A DNA stretch of 16,342 nucleotides from positions 1 to 16,342 of the forward strand of contig JAITWW010000079.1 of assembly GCA_031285085.1 (NCBI GenBank), read 5' to 3'. Position numbers and translations under genes: made by a program. Under the pieces are notes generated by a model, which had not been told where the DNA came from, did no database searches, and worked only from the letters and a program-made list of their open reading frames with translations. How positions within the stretch are numbered: position 1 is the stretch's first letter; every line of letters begins with the position of its first letter. This document shows, one piece after another, positions 5,333 through 13,943 of the stretch. Source of the stretch: Candidatus Methanofilum arcanum (GTDB taxonomy: Archaea; Halobacteriota; Methanomicrobia; Methanomicrobiales; Methanospirillaceae).

Positions 5333-6634
5333 CTACTCTTCCGCTTTATCCTTCCGAACGGTATATATACCGTAAAGCAGAATGACAATGAGACCAACAA
5401 CTACACTCATTAACTCCATATTATGGAGAAATGCGTCTAGTCCCGTTCGTTTTATGACATCAACAGTGATCCCCATTGCATCAGAAACACGCGAATTTCC
5501 AAGATCATCCTTATAGCGTACAAACACGTCCATCTTGTACGATTTCGCAACCGCTTGAGCATCAACTGCTATGGTAAACTTTGCTGATACCGTCTCACCA
5601 GCTCCAAGATCTCCAAGAGAATAACGATCATGAACACCGGTAAATGGAATAAGCACACTTGCCTTCGCCTGAGCACCATGAGCAGTGGTAACACCAGTAT
5701 TTACAACCTCTATCTCAAATGTCTTTGTCTCGCCAGGATGAATTGAGATCTGATTATCTATGATCTCAAATGTGAGCTTTTCCCCTACCTGCACACCAAA
5801 CATTCGTGGATCTGTAGTATGTGAAAGTCCTGAACTATCAAAATACTCAAGAACCAGACCTCCAGGATACTCTTTTGGCTCAGCAACACTATCTACCTTC
5901 AGCTTAAATGAAAGTTTTTCCTTCTGTCCTGGGGCGAACGTCCCAATAAATGCTGTTCCATCTACGGAAGCGAGAGGGGAGCCATCTGCAGTATAATAAT
6001 GAGCAACGGTATTATATCCAGTCCCATATCCGGTATTTTCAATCTCAAGGATGACGATTCCCTCATGTCCAATATTGAGAGATTCTGCTGATACCGACTG
6101 TAAACCAACCTGCACACTCTCTGCAATGGTTATTGGTGCGGTAATCACCCTCTCTTCTGAGCGGTACAACATCTGAACAGACTCAAATTTGTACTCCACT
6201 GTTGAACCAACATAGGTGTATGAAATGGTCAAGGGGAGGTTATAAACACCAGGTGCAGCATCCTGCCTGATCGTGGCATATACATCAAACTGCTTCTGCT
6301 CTCCAGGAGCGATATCACCGACCATGATTGCATCTGATTTTATCACAAGAGCTCCATCACCACCATGTGGAGTGACTTTTACCCCTATTGCAATGAGGGA
6401 GTCATATGCAGTATTGGTTCCTGTTTTCTGCTCACTGGCCATTGACGCAACATTAGAAAGAACAATGGGAAGAGTTACATCCGCCCCAGGAACAAGTTCA
6501 TTTATCCCTACAACCTTTGCCTCAAGATCAGGAGCTCCTTGTATCATTGCTGCAGTACCTGCTGCTACTACACAGCCCATGCACAGCATGTATAAGATGA
6601 GAAACAAGACTCGCTTTGGTCGTTGTGTAGTCAT
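5333..6634 (-). CDS. COG1361/CARDB-like envelope protein, second of a tandem pair
   Basis: This 433-aa surface protein has an N-terminal signal segment (basic TTQRPKR, then VLFLILYMLCMGCVVAAG). The body is beta-sandwich repeats: INELVPGADVTLPIVLSN, IVILEIENTGYGTGYN and ETKTFEIEVVNTGVTTAHGAQA are CARDB/NPCBM-like NTG motifs. The C-terminal membrane helix (VVVGLIVILLYGIYTV) is followed by the cytoplasmic tail RKDKAEE. An earlier in-frame ATG at 6679 would overlap the upstream gene, but ATG 6632-6634 gives a proper signal peptide and a 31-bp gap. A 10-bp palindrome GTACGCGTAC (6636-6645) abuts this start. It is a paralogue of the preceding gene and probably cotranscribed with it. Partnership with the nearby RND exporter is inferred; a structural S-layer role is the alternative. 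Confidence 0.8.
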   Translation of the reverse strand: MTTQRPKRVLFLILYMLCMGCVVAAGTAAMIQGAPDLEAKVVGINELVPGADVTLPIVLSNVASMASEQKTGTNTAYDSLIAIGVKVTPHGGDGALVIKSDAIMVGDIAPGEQKQFDVYATIRQDAAPGVYNLPLTISYTYVGSTVEYKFESVQMLYRSEERVITAPITIAESVQVGLQSVSAESLNIGHEGIVILEIENTGYGTGYNTVAHYYTADGSPLASVDGTAFIGTFAPGQKEKLSFKLKVDSVAEPKEYPGGLVLEYFDSSGLSHTTDPRMFGVQVGEKLTFEIIDNQISIHPGETKTFEIEVVNTGVTTAHGAQAKASVLIPFTGVHDRYSLGDLGAGETVSAKFTIAVDAQAVAKSYKMDVFVRYKDDLGNSRVSDAMGITVDVIKRTGLDAFLHNMELMSVVVGLIVILLYGIYTVRKDKAEE

Positions 6635-6665
6635 AGTACGCGTACACCTTGCCTGTCTGCCAAGA

Positions 6666-7949
6666 TCACTCACGATCATTGCGTCTCTTCCCAAAGGCAC
6701 ACACTGCCCCAATAACACCAAGAGCGGCAAGTGCAACAAGGGGACTTATCGGAGCCTTTGCACCTTTCCCAACATCTATCTTTACCTTCACGGTGTCAGA
6801 GACAACATCATTATTCAGTGCATCTTTGTACCTAACCTCTGAATCGAGTGTGTAGGTCTTCTCAGTAACATCATTTGCAACCTTGAGTTCGAACTTTCCA
6901 ACTGCAGACTCACCAGGCAGCAGATCTCCAAGATATGCATTATCATCATTTGTAGTAAATGGATCTACCGCACTAATACGGGCCTGAGCCTCATATGCTG
7001 GTGCATTTCCTGTGTTTTCATATGCAACCTCAATGACTGCTTTCTGTCCAGAGCGCAACTGATTTGCATCATTTACAATAGCAAAGGTTATCTTTCCACT
7101 AACTGGAACACCAATGGTTACCACATTTGATGTGTCAACAATCCCTTCGAGGTTTTCATATGCAACAAAGAGATCAAGGGGATAACTCTGCTCTTCTGCA
7201 CCTTTCCTTGCAGATATCTTGAACTTTGCCTCTACTTTCTCACCAACTGAAAGTTCGCCGACATAGATCGAAGAATCAGTTGGCACAACAGGACTGTTTC
7301 CATTCTGTTTAATGCCAATGGTTGCATCCTTTCCACCAATTGTGCCAATATTTGTCAGTGTAAGGGTAAGATATCCTTCAGTTCCTGCATTCAGACCAAC
7401 AACAGATATATCATCAACCTTGACAACAACACTTGGCTTAATAACCAGTGTGAGAGGAATCTCCACTTCAGAACTCTTATAATTGTAATTGATGACCTCA
7501 AGACCCTCTTGGGTTGCAGAGATCATATTACTATATGCAATATGCAAAGGAAGGGTGATGGTTCCCTGTGATGCATCGACTGGGACGGTGATAGTAAATG
7601 TCACAGGCTTCGTTTGAGAACCAGGAATATCTCCAACAGTCACGGAACCAGATTTCACCACAATGCCACTGTCTCCACTTTTCAGTGTTGCAACAACATG
7701 TTTTGCGGTATTTGGCATATCATCTGGAGTAATTGAACCCTCCTGAACCATTTTATAATCAATAACCCCCTGATTCTCAATGGCAACGGTAAGTGATATA
7801 GTCTCACCAGGGGAGAGTTCATTCATTCCCTGAACAGATGCAGACAATGCTGGTCCCCCTGAGTAATATTTTGTTCCCGCAAAGACAGGCGTACTAAGCA
7901 GTGCGATGATTGCAATTCCTGCAATGATAGTATACAGTTTGTGTGTCAT
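6666..7949 (-). CDS. COG1361/CARDB-like envelope protein, first of a tandem pair
   Basis: This 427-aa protein has a signal peptide (MTHKLYTIIAGIAIIALLSTPVFA, probable cleavage after VFA). Repeated beta-sandwich segments carry the pattern GETISLTVAIENQG, EGYLTLTLTNIGTIGG and QKAVIEVAYENTGNAPAYEA. A C-terminal membrane helix (ISPLVALAALGVIGAVCAFG) and basic tail GKRRNDRE follow. The N-terminal block GxPxLxAxVxGxNELxPG is shared with the following gene, which marks a tandem duplication. AAAGGA (7956-7961) six bases before the ATG is a good ribosome site. TATA-like TTCATATACC (7983-7992, minus) would put transcription start about 13 nt upstream of the ATG. It may also be read through from the PadR gene 99 bp upstream. 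Confidence 0.8.
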   Translation of the reverse strand: MTHKLYTIIAGIAIIALLSTPVFAGTKYYSGGPALSASVQGMNELSPGETISLTVAIENQGVIDYKMVQEGSITPDDMPNTAKHVVATLKSGDSGIVVKSGSVTVGDIPGSQTKPVTFTITVPVDASQGTITLPLHIAYSNMISATQEGLEVINYNYKSSEVEIPLTLVIKPSVVVKVDDISVVGLNAGTEGYLTLTLTNIGTIGGKDATIGIKQNGNSPVVPTDSSIYVGELSVGEKVEAKFKISARKGAEEQSYPLDLFVAYENLEGIVDTSNVVTIGVPVSGKITFAIVNDANQLRSGQKAVIEVAYENTGNAPAYEAQARISAVDPFTTNDDNAYLGDLLPGESAVGKFELKVANDVTEKTYTLDSEVRYKDALNNDVVSDTVKVKIDVGKGAKAPISPLVALAALGVIGAVCAFGKRRNDRE

Positions 7950-7955
7950 AGATAG

Positions 7956-7992
7956 TCCTTTGGTGTGTTATCTGTTAATTTTGGTATATGAA
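7956..7992 (-). promoter_or_regulatory. Candidate promoter and RBS of the CARDB pair
   Basis: On the minus strand, TTCATATACC is about 25 nt from AAAGGA, which is six bases from the ATG at 7949. The spacing suggests a short-leader message independent of PadR. Confidence 0.4.
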
Positions 7993-8048
7993 TGGGTGTA
8001 ATTATCTTTAGAGTGGTGATGCTTGTGATGATGGTCAACGTAATTTCC

Positions 8049-8693
8049 CTATCCACCTCTCTCCTCAAAGTGAACCTGGTGCTTTTGAAGTGCTACTTGT
8101 GTCATCCACTTTACACTGGCCTTGATCTCTTCCTCGCTTTTTTCATCTAAAGTGAGCAAAAGGCTTTCTGCCCACTTTATGCGAACTGCTACTATCTGCT
8201 GATGTAGCTCGATGTGTTTGATGGCAAAATTGATGGCAAAATTGAGGGACAAAAGATGTGGGAGTTCAGTAGATGCTACAGAATATGCTGCATATACCTC
8301 TTGAAGCATCAAAATATGTGCTTTTAAGGCTTCTTGCATCTGTTCTTTGTGCAGGAGTGGAAGGAAGAATAAAGAAAGATCAGCAGCACTTGAGACTTGA
8401 GATGATTCTTGAAGAGAAGTCATTACCTTTTCATGTAATGCCTCTTTTCCAGAATCTAATATGGTGTAACGTTTCCTTGGAGGTTTACCATTGACATACT
8501 CAATCTCACAAGTTATCATCTGCTTTTTTTCAAGCTTCTTTAGGGCGTGGTAGATAGATGAGAACGCAATATTCCCACATACCCGTATCCTGCTTCCAAT
8601 GAGCATCTTTTCAATTTCATACCCATAACATCCTCCAGAAATGAAGGAGAGCAGGCCAAGGATTATGCTTTCCGCATCTGATACCTGTGCCAT
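8049..8693 (-). CDS. PadR-family transcriptional regulator
   Basis: This 214-aa regulator has a PadR winged helix at about residues 5-80: ILGLLSFISGGCYGYEIEKML, then SSIYHALKKLEKKQMIT, then the wing GKPPRKRYTILDSGKEAL. A mostly helical C-terminal part (about 85-205) matches the PadR dimerisation region (Vir_act_alpha_C type). PadR proteins are usually repressors of adjacent transporter genes and bind inverted repeats. The gene is divergent from the RND exporter and upstream of the two CARDB genes on its own strand, so it is the probable regulator of all three. The TATA box GTTTATATG (8716-8723, minus) lies about 26 nt from the ATG, giving a leaderless message with the half-site at 8702-8710 between them. 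Confidence 0.9.
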   Translation of the reverse strand: MAQVSDAESIILGLLSFISGGCYGYEIEKMLIGSRIRVCGNIAFSSIYHALKKLEKKQMITCEIEYVNGKPPRKRYTILDSGKEALHEKVMTSLQESSQVSSAADLSLFFLPLLHKEQMQEALKAHILMLQEVYAAYSVASTELPHLLSLNFAINFAIKHIELHQQIVAVRIKWAESLLLTLDEKSEEEIKASVKWMTQVALQKHQVHFEERGG

Positions 8694-8701
8694 ACTATAA
8701 C

Positions 8702-8802
8702 GTTAGAATACTCTACATATAAACCTGTCTGATAATGGAAAGAGAACCCTTTTTTTTAAAAAAACACCATATTTTTATATTCTAACAGGAGACTATTCTT
8801 AA
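8702..8802. promoter_or_regulatory. Divergent promoter with PadR-type inverted half-sites
   Basis: GTTAGAATA (8702-8710) and TATTCTAAC (8778-8786) are exact 9-bp inverted copies 67 bp apart. The first lies between the PadR TATA box (8716-8723) and its start codon. The second overlaps the downstream edge of the exporter TATA (TTTTTATAT, 8772-8780). A third partial copy, TATTCTTAA, is at 8794-8802. One regulator could thus occupy both promoters. The link to PadR is inferred from position. Confidence 0.6.
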
Positions 8803-8869
8803 GGTACATTACGCAATGGTGTGATGGAAAAGAAGAGAGTGATACATACGAAAATAAAACACACAGTGA

Positions 8870-11107
8870 ATGGATCTGAGGCATATGAGACGAGTATATG
8901 AGGCACTTGGAAAGGTGATTGTCGAAAAACCTCGGTTTGTGCTCATTGTCTGTCTGCTTGTGCTCTTGTTCTCCTTTTATGGGATGTTCTCAGTGAGCAT
9001 GTCTTCTGGAAATGATACATATGTAGATCCACATTCTGAGCGAGGGATGTTGTTAAATGATTATCAGTCATTTTTTACATCAAGTGCACTTTTAGTGAAT
9101 GTGCAAACAGATGGTATTACCAATCCAGAGATTATTGCGTTTATTGCACGGCTTGAAGATGAGATTCGCGGTGTTGAACACGTAACAATGGTGTATGGCA
9201 TTGTTGATATCATTACTCTTATGAATAAGGGTCTTTTGCCATCGTCTTCTTCTGAGATTCGTGAGCTGATAGAACAGGTTCCTGCTGATACACGAAATTC
9301 CTTGCTTCCATCTGGGATGATGACACTTATTTCGGTGCAGACAGCACCAGGTTTGAGTGATATGGCATCACAAGCAGTTATTGATAATCTGTTTTCACTT
9401 GCAGATACTATTGATGCCCCTCCTGGCGTGATGGTCTCTCCAGCAGGAAATGCAGCGTTTGAGGCTGAGATGGAGCTTGAGATGGGGAAGGATACCGGAC
9501 GGCTTATTGGCATGGCGATGCTTCTTATGTTTTTGGCCATTACCGTGCTGTTTGCTGGGGTTCGATTTCGGTACATGCCTGTTGGGATTGTATTTGCTGC
9601 TATTATCATCACATTTGGTATTATGGGCTTTGCAGCAATTCCGGTCTCGATGGTTGTTATTGCAGCATTTCCTGTGATGATTGGTATCGGCATTGATTAT
9701 TCAATTCAGATTCAATCGCGATTGCAGGAGGAGGCTCTCAAGTATCCCATTAAGGAGGCTGCATATCAAACCGTAGCACAGGTTGGCCCATCTGTCCTCA
9801 TCGCCATGTGTTCTACGATATGTGGATTCATTGCGATGTTAATTACAGATATCCCAATGACACGGGATTTCGCGATAATCTGTGCAATAGGTATTTTTAT
9901 CTGTTATCTGACAGCCATTGTTGTCATTCCAACGCTTGCAATTCTATTAGACTTCAAACCAAAAACAGATCCTGGATTTTTAGGGAGAAAGATGCATGCA
10001 TATGAGCGTTGGCTTGCAACTCTTTCACGCGCTATTGCAAAGCGTCCAGCATTTATTTTTGTCATCTTTGCAGTTGTGGCATTTGTTGGATTTCAGGTGG
10101 ATATGAATATTCCAGTCAATACAGATGAAGCATCTTTTGTTCCGCCAGATATGCCTGCACTTGTAGATCTTAAGAAGGTTGAACGTGCAATGGGTTCTTC
10201 AAGCACGATGACGGTGTTTGTGAAAGGGGATAATATCCTCTCTACGGATGTGATAGAATGGATGGATGAGTTTGGAGCGTTTCAAAGGGATACAAAGGAT
10301 ATTATTACCGGTGTTACGAGCATCGCAACGCTCCTGCGACAGTATAATAATGGTGTTCTTCCTGCAAGTGATGCTGAGGTTGAGTCGGTTTTTGCATCTA
10401 TCCCTTCGGATGTCTCAAAGCGGTATATCTATGGAAATATGAATGCTGTAATTGAATTTTCTATGTCATCTATCTCATCGAATGTGGGGAAGTCATACAT
10501 TGAGGATATGCAGTCTGATCTGGCATATTTCATAACCCCACCACCTGGTGTTTCAGCGAGTTTTACCGGGCAGCTTGAGATGTTTTCATCTATTATTGAC
10601 CAGATTTTGGAAGGGAAGGAGATGTCCATTCTTGGAGCAATTGTGCTGATTACGGTATTTTTGCTTCTTGTATGCCGTAGAATTATTGCATTCGCCCCGA
10701 TTGTTCCCATCTTTATGATTGTTGGATGGAATGGTATTGTGATGTATGCATTCAACATCGAGTACACGATAATCACTGCGATGCTTGGATCGCTGACAAT
10801 TGGTGTTGCATCTGAGTATACCATCATGATTATGGAGAGATTTAATGAGGAGAGAGGAAAAGGGCTTGAAAAGCTTGAGGCAATTCAGGAGGCAGTGCAA
10901 AAGGTTGGAGGTGCTGTCACGATCTCAGGGCTTGTGACGGTATCTGGGTTTTCAGCTTTGACATTCTCATCATTTAATATCCTCTCAAACTTTGGATTAG
11001 TTACGGTTCTAACAGTGAGCTTCTCGATCGTTGGAGCTATTTTGGTGATGCCTGCAATCCTGTCAATTTTGGATGATATTGAACATCGTCATGATAAAAA
11101 AACATAG
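8870..11107 (+). CDS. HAE3/MMPL-type RND exporter
   Basis: This 745-aa membrane protein has the duplicated RND plan. The order is one helix (about 22-44), a large extracytoplasmic domain (45-208), five helices (210-361), a helix (392-410), a second extracytoplasmic domain (411-583) and five more helices (585-735), 12 in all. The first-half signature is GIGIDYSIQIQSR (272-284) with D276. The corresponding second-half motif is GVASEYTIMIMER with Glu (E649) at the Asp position. The family (RND subfamily HAE3, SSD/MMPL, COG1033) exports lipids, isoprenoids or hydrophobic compounds by proton-driven antiport; the substrate here is unknown. No Shine-Dalgarno precedes ATG 8870; ATG 8885 with GAGG three bases upstream is an alternative. 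It is divergent from PadR and the CARDB genes. Confidence 0.9.
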   Translation: MDLRHMRRVYEALGKVIVEKPRFVLIVCLLVLLFSFYGMFSVSMSSGNDTYVDPHSERGMLLNDYQSFFTSSALLVNVQTDGITNPEIIAFIARLEDEIRGVEHVTMVYGIVDIITLMNKGLLPSSSSEIRELIEQVPADTRNSLLPSGMMTLISVQTAPGLSDMASQAVIDNLFSLADTIDAPPGVMVSPAGNAAFEAEMELEMGKDTGRLIGMAMLLMFLAITVLFAGVRFRYMPVGIVFAAIIITFGIMGFAAIPVSMVVIAAFPVMIGIGIDYSIQIQSRLQEEALKYPIKEAAYQTVAQVGPSVLIAMCSTICGFIAMLITDIPMTRDFAIICAIGIFICYLTAIVVIPTLAILLDFKPKTDPGFLGRKMHAYERWLATLSRAIAKRPAFIFVIFAVVAFVGFQVDMNIPVNTDEASFVPPDMPALVDLKKVERAMGSSSTMTVFVKGDNILSTDVIEWMDEFGAFQRDTKDIITGVTSIATLLRQYNNGVLPASDAEVESVFASIPSDVSKRYIYGNMNAVIEFSMSSISSNVGKSYIEDMQSDLAYFITPPPGVSASFTGQLEMFSSIIDQILEGKEMSILGAIVLITVFLLLVCRRIIAFAPIVPIFMIVGWNGIVMYAFNIEYTIITAMLGSLTIGVASEYTIMIMERFNEERGKGLEKLEAIQEAVQKVGGAVTISGLVTVSGFSALTFSSFNILSNFGLVTVLTVSFSIVGAILVMPAILSILDDIEHRHDKKT

Positions 11108-11133
11108 TTTCTCTTTTTTTGTGTTGTTTTTGT
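11108..11133 (+). terminator. T-rich terminator after the RND exporter
   Basis: Directly after the stop lie a seven-T run and a five-T run on the coding strand, the usual archaeal termination signal. A weaker inverted repeat CTGTCTG (11147-11153) / CAGACAG (11167-11173) follows. Confidence 0.6.
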
Positions 11134-11253
11134 GTTGTAATACAAGCTGTCTGTTTGAACCTGGATCAGACAGAAGAGAACGCAGTCACGCATGGTGAAT
11201 GTGACGCTTTTTTCTCTAAACCCTTTTTACTCTTGCCGTGTAATGCATAAGAA

Positions 11254-12120
11254 ATGACTCTTTCTGCCGATCGCATTCGTGAGTTGCACCGATATGAATT
11301 AAAGATTTTGCGCTCAATTGAGCATTTTATGGAGAGATATGACTGGGTTCCTCTTGAGCATATTATTCGCAATACCCGTCTCTCTCTTGGAGAGATTGAG
11401 TACCGTATCGGACGTCTCATCTCATATGGAATGGTAAAAGGGACGATGGTGCCATATCAGGGATATACCCTTCTTTTTGGAGGATATGATTCACTGGCAC
11501 TTGCATCACTTGCTCATACAAAGGTCATCTCTGCACTTGGGGATATTCGTGGGGAAGGAAAAGAGTCTGTTGTGTATGAGGCGATAGCAGTTGGTCCAGT
11601 TGTGGTAAAGCTGCATCATGTTGGTCAGCGCTCATTTCAGAGCATCCGAAAGAATCGCGGATTTATGCCAGAGAATATGCACTGCCCATGGGTGTTTGCT
11701 TCACACTACTCAGCAGAGCAAGAATACATAGCACTCAAAGCACTCCATGAGCACGTGGCAACACCAGTCCCAATTGCAATGAACCGCAATGCGATCGCGA
11801 TGTCCTTTATCTCAGGAAATACCTTAAACCGAGTAAAACTTGAGGATCCTCTTGATACGTGGGAATGGCTACTTGGGGAAGTAAAAAAAGCATATGAGAT
11901 GGGGTACATTCATGGGGATTTGAGTGAATATAATATCATTGGTGGACCAGATGGATGCTTTCTTATCGACTGGCCTCAATGGGTCCCACCCACACATGAG
12001 AACGCTGATGAGATCCTACTCCATGATATTACAACCTTGGCTGCATACTTTACCAGGAGATACAAACTGGAGATCAACCCAAAAGATGCGTTTTTTTCGA
12101 TAATTCGCCAAGTGCGGTGA
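11254..12120 (+). CDS. rio2: RIO2-type atypical serine/threonine protein kinase
   Basis: This 288-aa kinase has the N-terminal winged helix typical of RIO2 (about 8-80, HRYELKILRSIEHFMERYDWVP). The RIO domain follows: nucleotide loop GEGKESVVYEA (100-110), invariant lysine in VVVKLHH (K119), flexible loop around residues 127-140, hinge AMSFISG (182-188), catalytic loop YIHGDLSEYNI (218-228, D222 and N227) and metal-binding LIDWPQ (237-242, D239). All key residues are present. RIO2 acts in the final maturation of the small ribosomal subunit and is near-universal in archaea. Length fits archaeal members (about 280-300 aa). No strong ribosome site is seen. It is a single gene. Confidence 0.95.
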   Translation: MTLSADRIRELHRYELKILRSIEHFMERYDWVPLEHIIRNTRLSLGEIEYRIGRLISYGMVKGTMVPYQGYTLLFGGYDSLALASLAHTKVISALGDIRGEGKESVVYEAIAVGPVVVKLHHVGQRSFQSIRKNRGFMPENMHCPWVFASHYSAEQEYIALKALHEHVATPVPIAMNRNAIAMSFISGNTLNRVKLEDPLDTWEWLLGEVKKAYEMGYIHGDLSEYNIIGGPDGCFLIDWPQWVPPTHENADEILLHDITTLAAYFTRRYKLEINPKDAFFSIIRQVR

Positions 12121-12290
12121 AAACAGGCCTATCGGGTAGAGGTCATGTTCGATAATTGTTGTTTGAGAACTCACCTATTTTCCAAAGTGGGTTCTCATGC
12201 ATGGTACAATCTTTTGACTCGTTATACTATCTTTGTTAGACCTCATTTATTTGACCAACAACTATCGAACATGAGCTAAATCTATCAGAA
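12121..12290. mobile_element. MITE-like inverted-repeat unit (core 12143-12274)
   Basis: Arms TCATGTTCGATAATTGTTG (12143-12161) and the complement of 12256-12274 match at 18 of 19 positions and enclose 132 bp without coding capacity. Inside, GAGAACTCAC (12165-12174) pairs with GTGGGTTCTC (12187-12196) through a 12-nt loop with one G-T pair. I see no clear target duplication, so it could instead be a transcribed stem-loop structure or an old insertion whose duplication has decayed. Length is close to the 129-bp MITE, but the ends are different. Confidence 0.55.
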
Positions 12291-12428
12291 ATGAAACATC
12301 TTACCCCGATTGAGAAGAAGCGAGAACGAGTGGAACAAGTACGTTCTCTTGTGGTAGAAGATACTGCTCAAGGAGTTTGGATGGAGTTTCCAATAACTGT
12401 GGAAAGAGCCGGTATCATTTCAAAATAA
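12291..12428 (+). CDS. Small hypothetical protein, 45 aa
   Basis: The ATG 12291 to TAA 12428 frame reads MKHLTPIEKKRERVEQVRSL at the N-terminus, charged and helix-forming, and ends FPITVERAGIISK. It is not recognised. There is no Shine-Dalgarno within 12 bases, and the inverted-repeat unit ends 16 bp upstream. It may be a functional small protein or the start of a gene cut off by rearrangement. The region to 12512 holds nothing else apart from a short hairpin near 12450-12465. Confidence 0.35.
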   Translation: MKHLTPIEKKRERVEQVRSLVVEDTAQGVWMEFPITVERAGIISK

Positions 12429-12512
12429 ATGTTGATGATTTTTATTGGTGGTCTATCAAATTGGATAGTATGGTGTAAAAACCAGCAAATAACTGTAGGC
12501 GTGACAACTATA

Positions 12513-13943
12513 TTACGAGATAACCCGTTCATCCTCTTTTTTTGCAAACCATGACACAACCGCTCCAATAAAGCATAGTGCCGCTCCACACCCAAATGTT
12601 AGATGCATAGCAGAGATCAGGGCCTGCTGATCTGCATAAAGCCCTACGGTCCCTCCAAATGAGAGCGTGATAAAGCTAGTAGCAAGTGCCATGGACACCA
12701 CCATCCCAATCTGACGCATGGTTGCATGTATACTGTTTGCACTTCCATTATCTTTTCGTGGTACGGAGGACAGAACGAGATTCACATTTGGAGCAGCAAA
12801 AAAAGCTACTCCAAGTCCAAGTAAGGCAAGGGTGGCAATTACCCAAACCTGATTGTACTGCTCACCAATCTGTACAAGGAGGAACATTCCAAGGGTTGTA
12901 ACAGACATCCCTGCGGTCATGAGTACTCGTGCGCTTATGGTATCAGAAAGCCTGCCAGCCACTGGCGAAAAGATCATCTGGACAATAGGGAGGGATACCA
13001 TGACAATTCCTGCTTCTGCTGGGGTGAGCACTCCAATGACCTGAAGATACAGGCTCATAAAAAAACTCACAGCATATGTTGCACCATAATTGATCACGGT
13101 CACTATATTTCCAAGTGTGAATGCACGATTTCTTTTAAATAATCGAATCGCAAATGCAGGATACTCAGCTTTTAGTTCGATTTTGATAAAGAGAAGAAGA
13201 AGTGCGCAACCACCAATGACGAGAAAAGCTCCAATGTTATTTGAAAGGTGAATAAGGCCATATAACAAGGAAAAAATTACGAGGCAGTATAATATGGCCC
13301 CTTTCCAGTCAAATGGCTCACCAGGTGTGAGTATAATCTCCCTGCGTACTGAAATTCGTGCAATAAGAATGGTACAGACACAGATGATACAGACAAAGGA
13401 GTACACACTCGACCACCCAAACATGCTTGTTAAAATTCCTCCAAGCAATGGCCCAGCCGTGAGACCAAGGTAGACACAAGCAACTGCGACACCTATTGCA
13501 AAACCTCGTTGTTCTGGTGGAAATGTCATGGAAAGAAGTGCGATTGCATTGCTAATCACGCAAGAAAAGCCGATCCCAATAATAACCTGACAGATAAGAA
13601 GGAGCCCAATTGATGGGGAAAACGGAGCGAGAAGCGTTCCAATAACACCAATGATAAGCCCTATGGTAAAAACACGTAAAAGGCCAAAGATATCAGCAAG
13701 ACGTGCGGCAGGTACTAAAAAGATCACTGAACTCAGCAGATACGTTGTTGTGAGCATTGCAAGCATATTGGGTGAAACAGCAAATGATTGACTGATTGTT
13801 GGAATCGCAATATTTAAAGCTGCTCCAAAGAATGGAGCTAAAAAACTTGCAAAAGATGCAGCAATAAGAATCCCTACCAATTCTTTCTTTGAATAAGTGA
13901 TATTTTGATGAAGCCTGGAGTCCGTTTTATTTTCTCGAAACAT
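12513..13943 (-). CDS. MFS multidrug transporter, DHA2 (EmrB/QacA) type
   Basis: This 476-aa protein has about 14 hydrophobic segments, the count of the DHA2 drug:proton antiporters. The TM1 block is SFASFLAPFFGAALNIAIPTI. The loop 2-3 motif A is ARLADIFGLLRVFTIG. Motif C in TM5 is AVACVYLGLTAGPLLGGIL, typical of exporters. LYADQQALISAMHLTF near the end also fits DHA2 members. The GTG at 13952 is open, but ATG 13941-13943 has GGTGG five bases upstream and is the better start. TATA-like AAATTTATT (about 13970-13978, minus) lies upstream. Substrate is unknown. No regulator adjoins it. An 11-bp inverted repeat pair upstream may be its control site. Confidence 0.9.
   Translation of the reverse strand: MFRENKTDSRLHQNITYSKKELVGILIAASFASFLAPFFGAALNIAIPTISQSFAVSPNMLAMLTTTYLLSSVIFLVPAARLADIFGLLRVFTIGLIIGVIGTLLAPFSPSIGLLLICQVIIGIGFSCVISNAIALLSMTFPPEQRGFAIGVAVACVYLGLTAGPLLGGILTSMFGWSSVYSFVCIICVCTILIARISVRREIILTPGEPFDWKGAILYCLVIFSLLYGLIHLSNNIGAFLVIGGCALLLLFIKIELKAEYPAFAIRLFKRNRAFTLGNIVTVINYGATYAVSFFMSLYLQVIGVLTPAEAGIVMVSLPIVQMIFSPVAGRLSDTISARVLMTAGMSVTTLGMFLLVQIGEQYNQVWVIATLALLGLGVAFFAAPNVNLVLSSVPRKDNGSANSIHATMRQIGMVVSMALATSFITLSFGGTVGLYADQQALISAMHLTFGCGAALCFIGAVVSWFAKKEDERVIS

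Noticed and set aside
6273..6842. 189-aa plus-strand ORF
   Set aside because: Antisense to the two CARDB genes, which have signal peptides and anchors.
9064..9693. 209-aa minus-strand ORF
   Set aside because: Antisense shadow of the RND exporter, whose motifs are unambiguous on the plus strand.
11147..11173. Inverted repeat CTGTCTG/CAGACAG as an operator of rio2
   Set aside because: It lies about 80 bp before the rio2 start, directly after the exporter T-tracts; more likely part of a transcript end. No further support.
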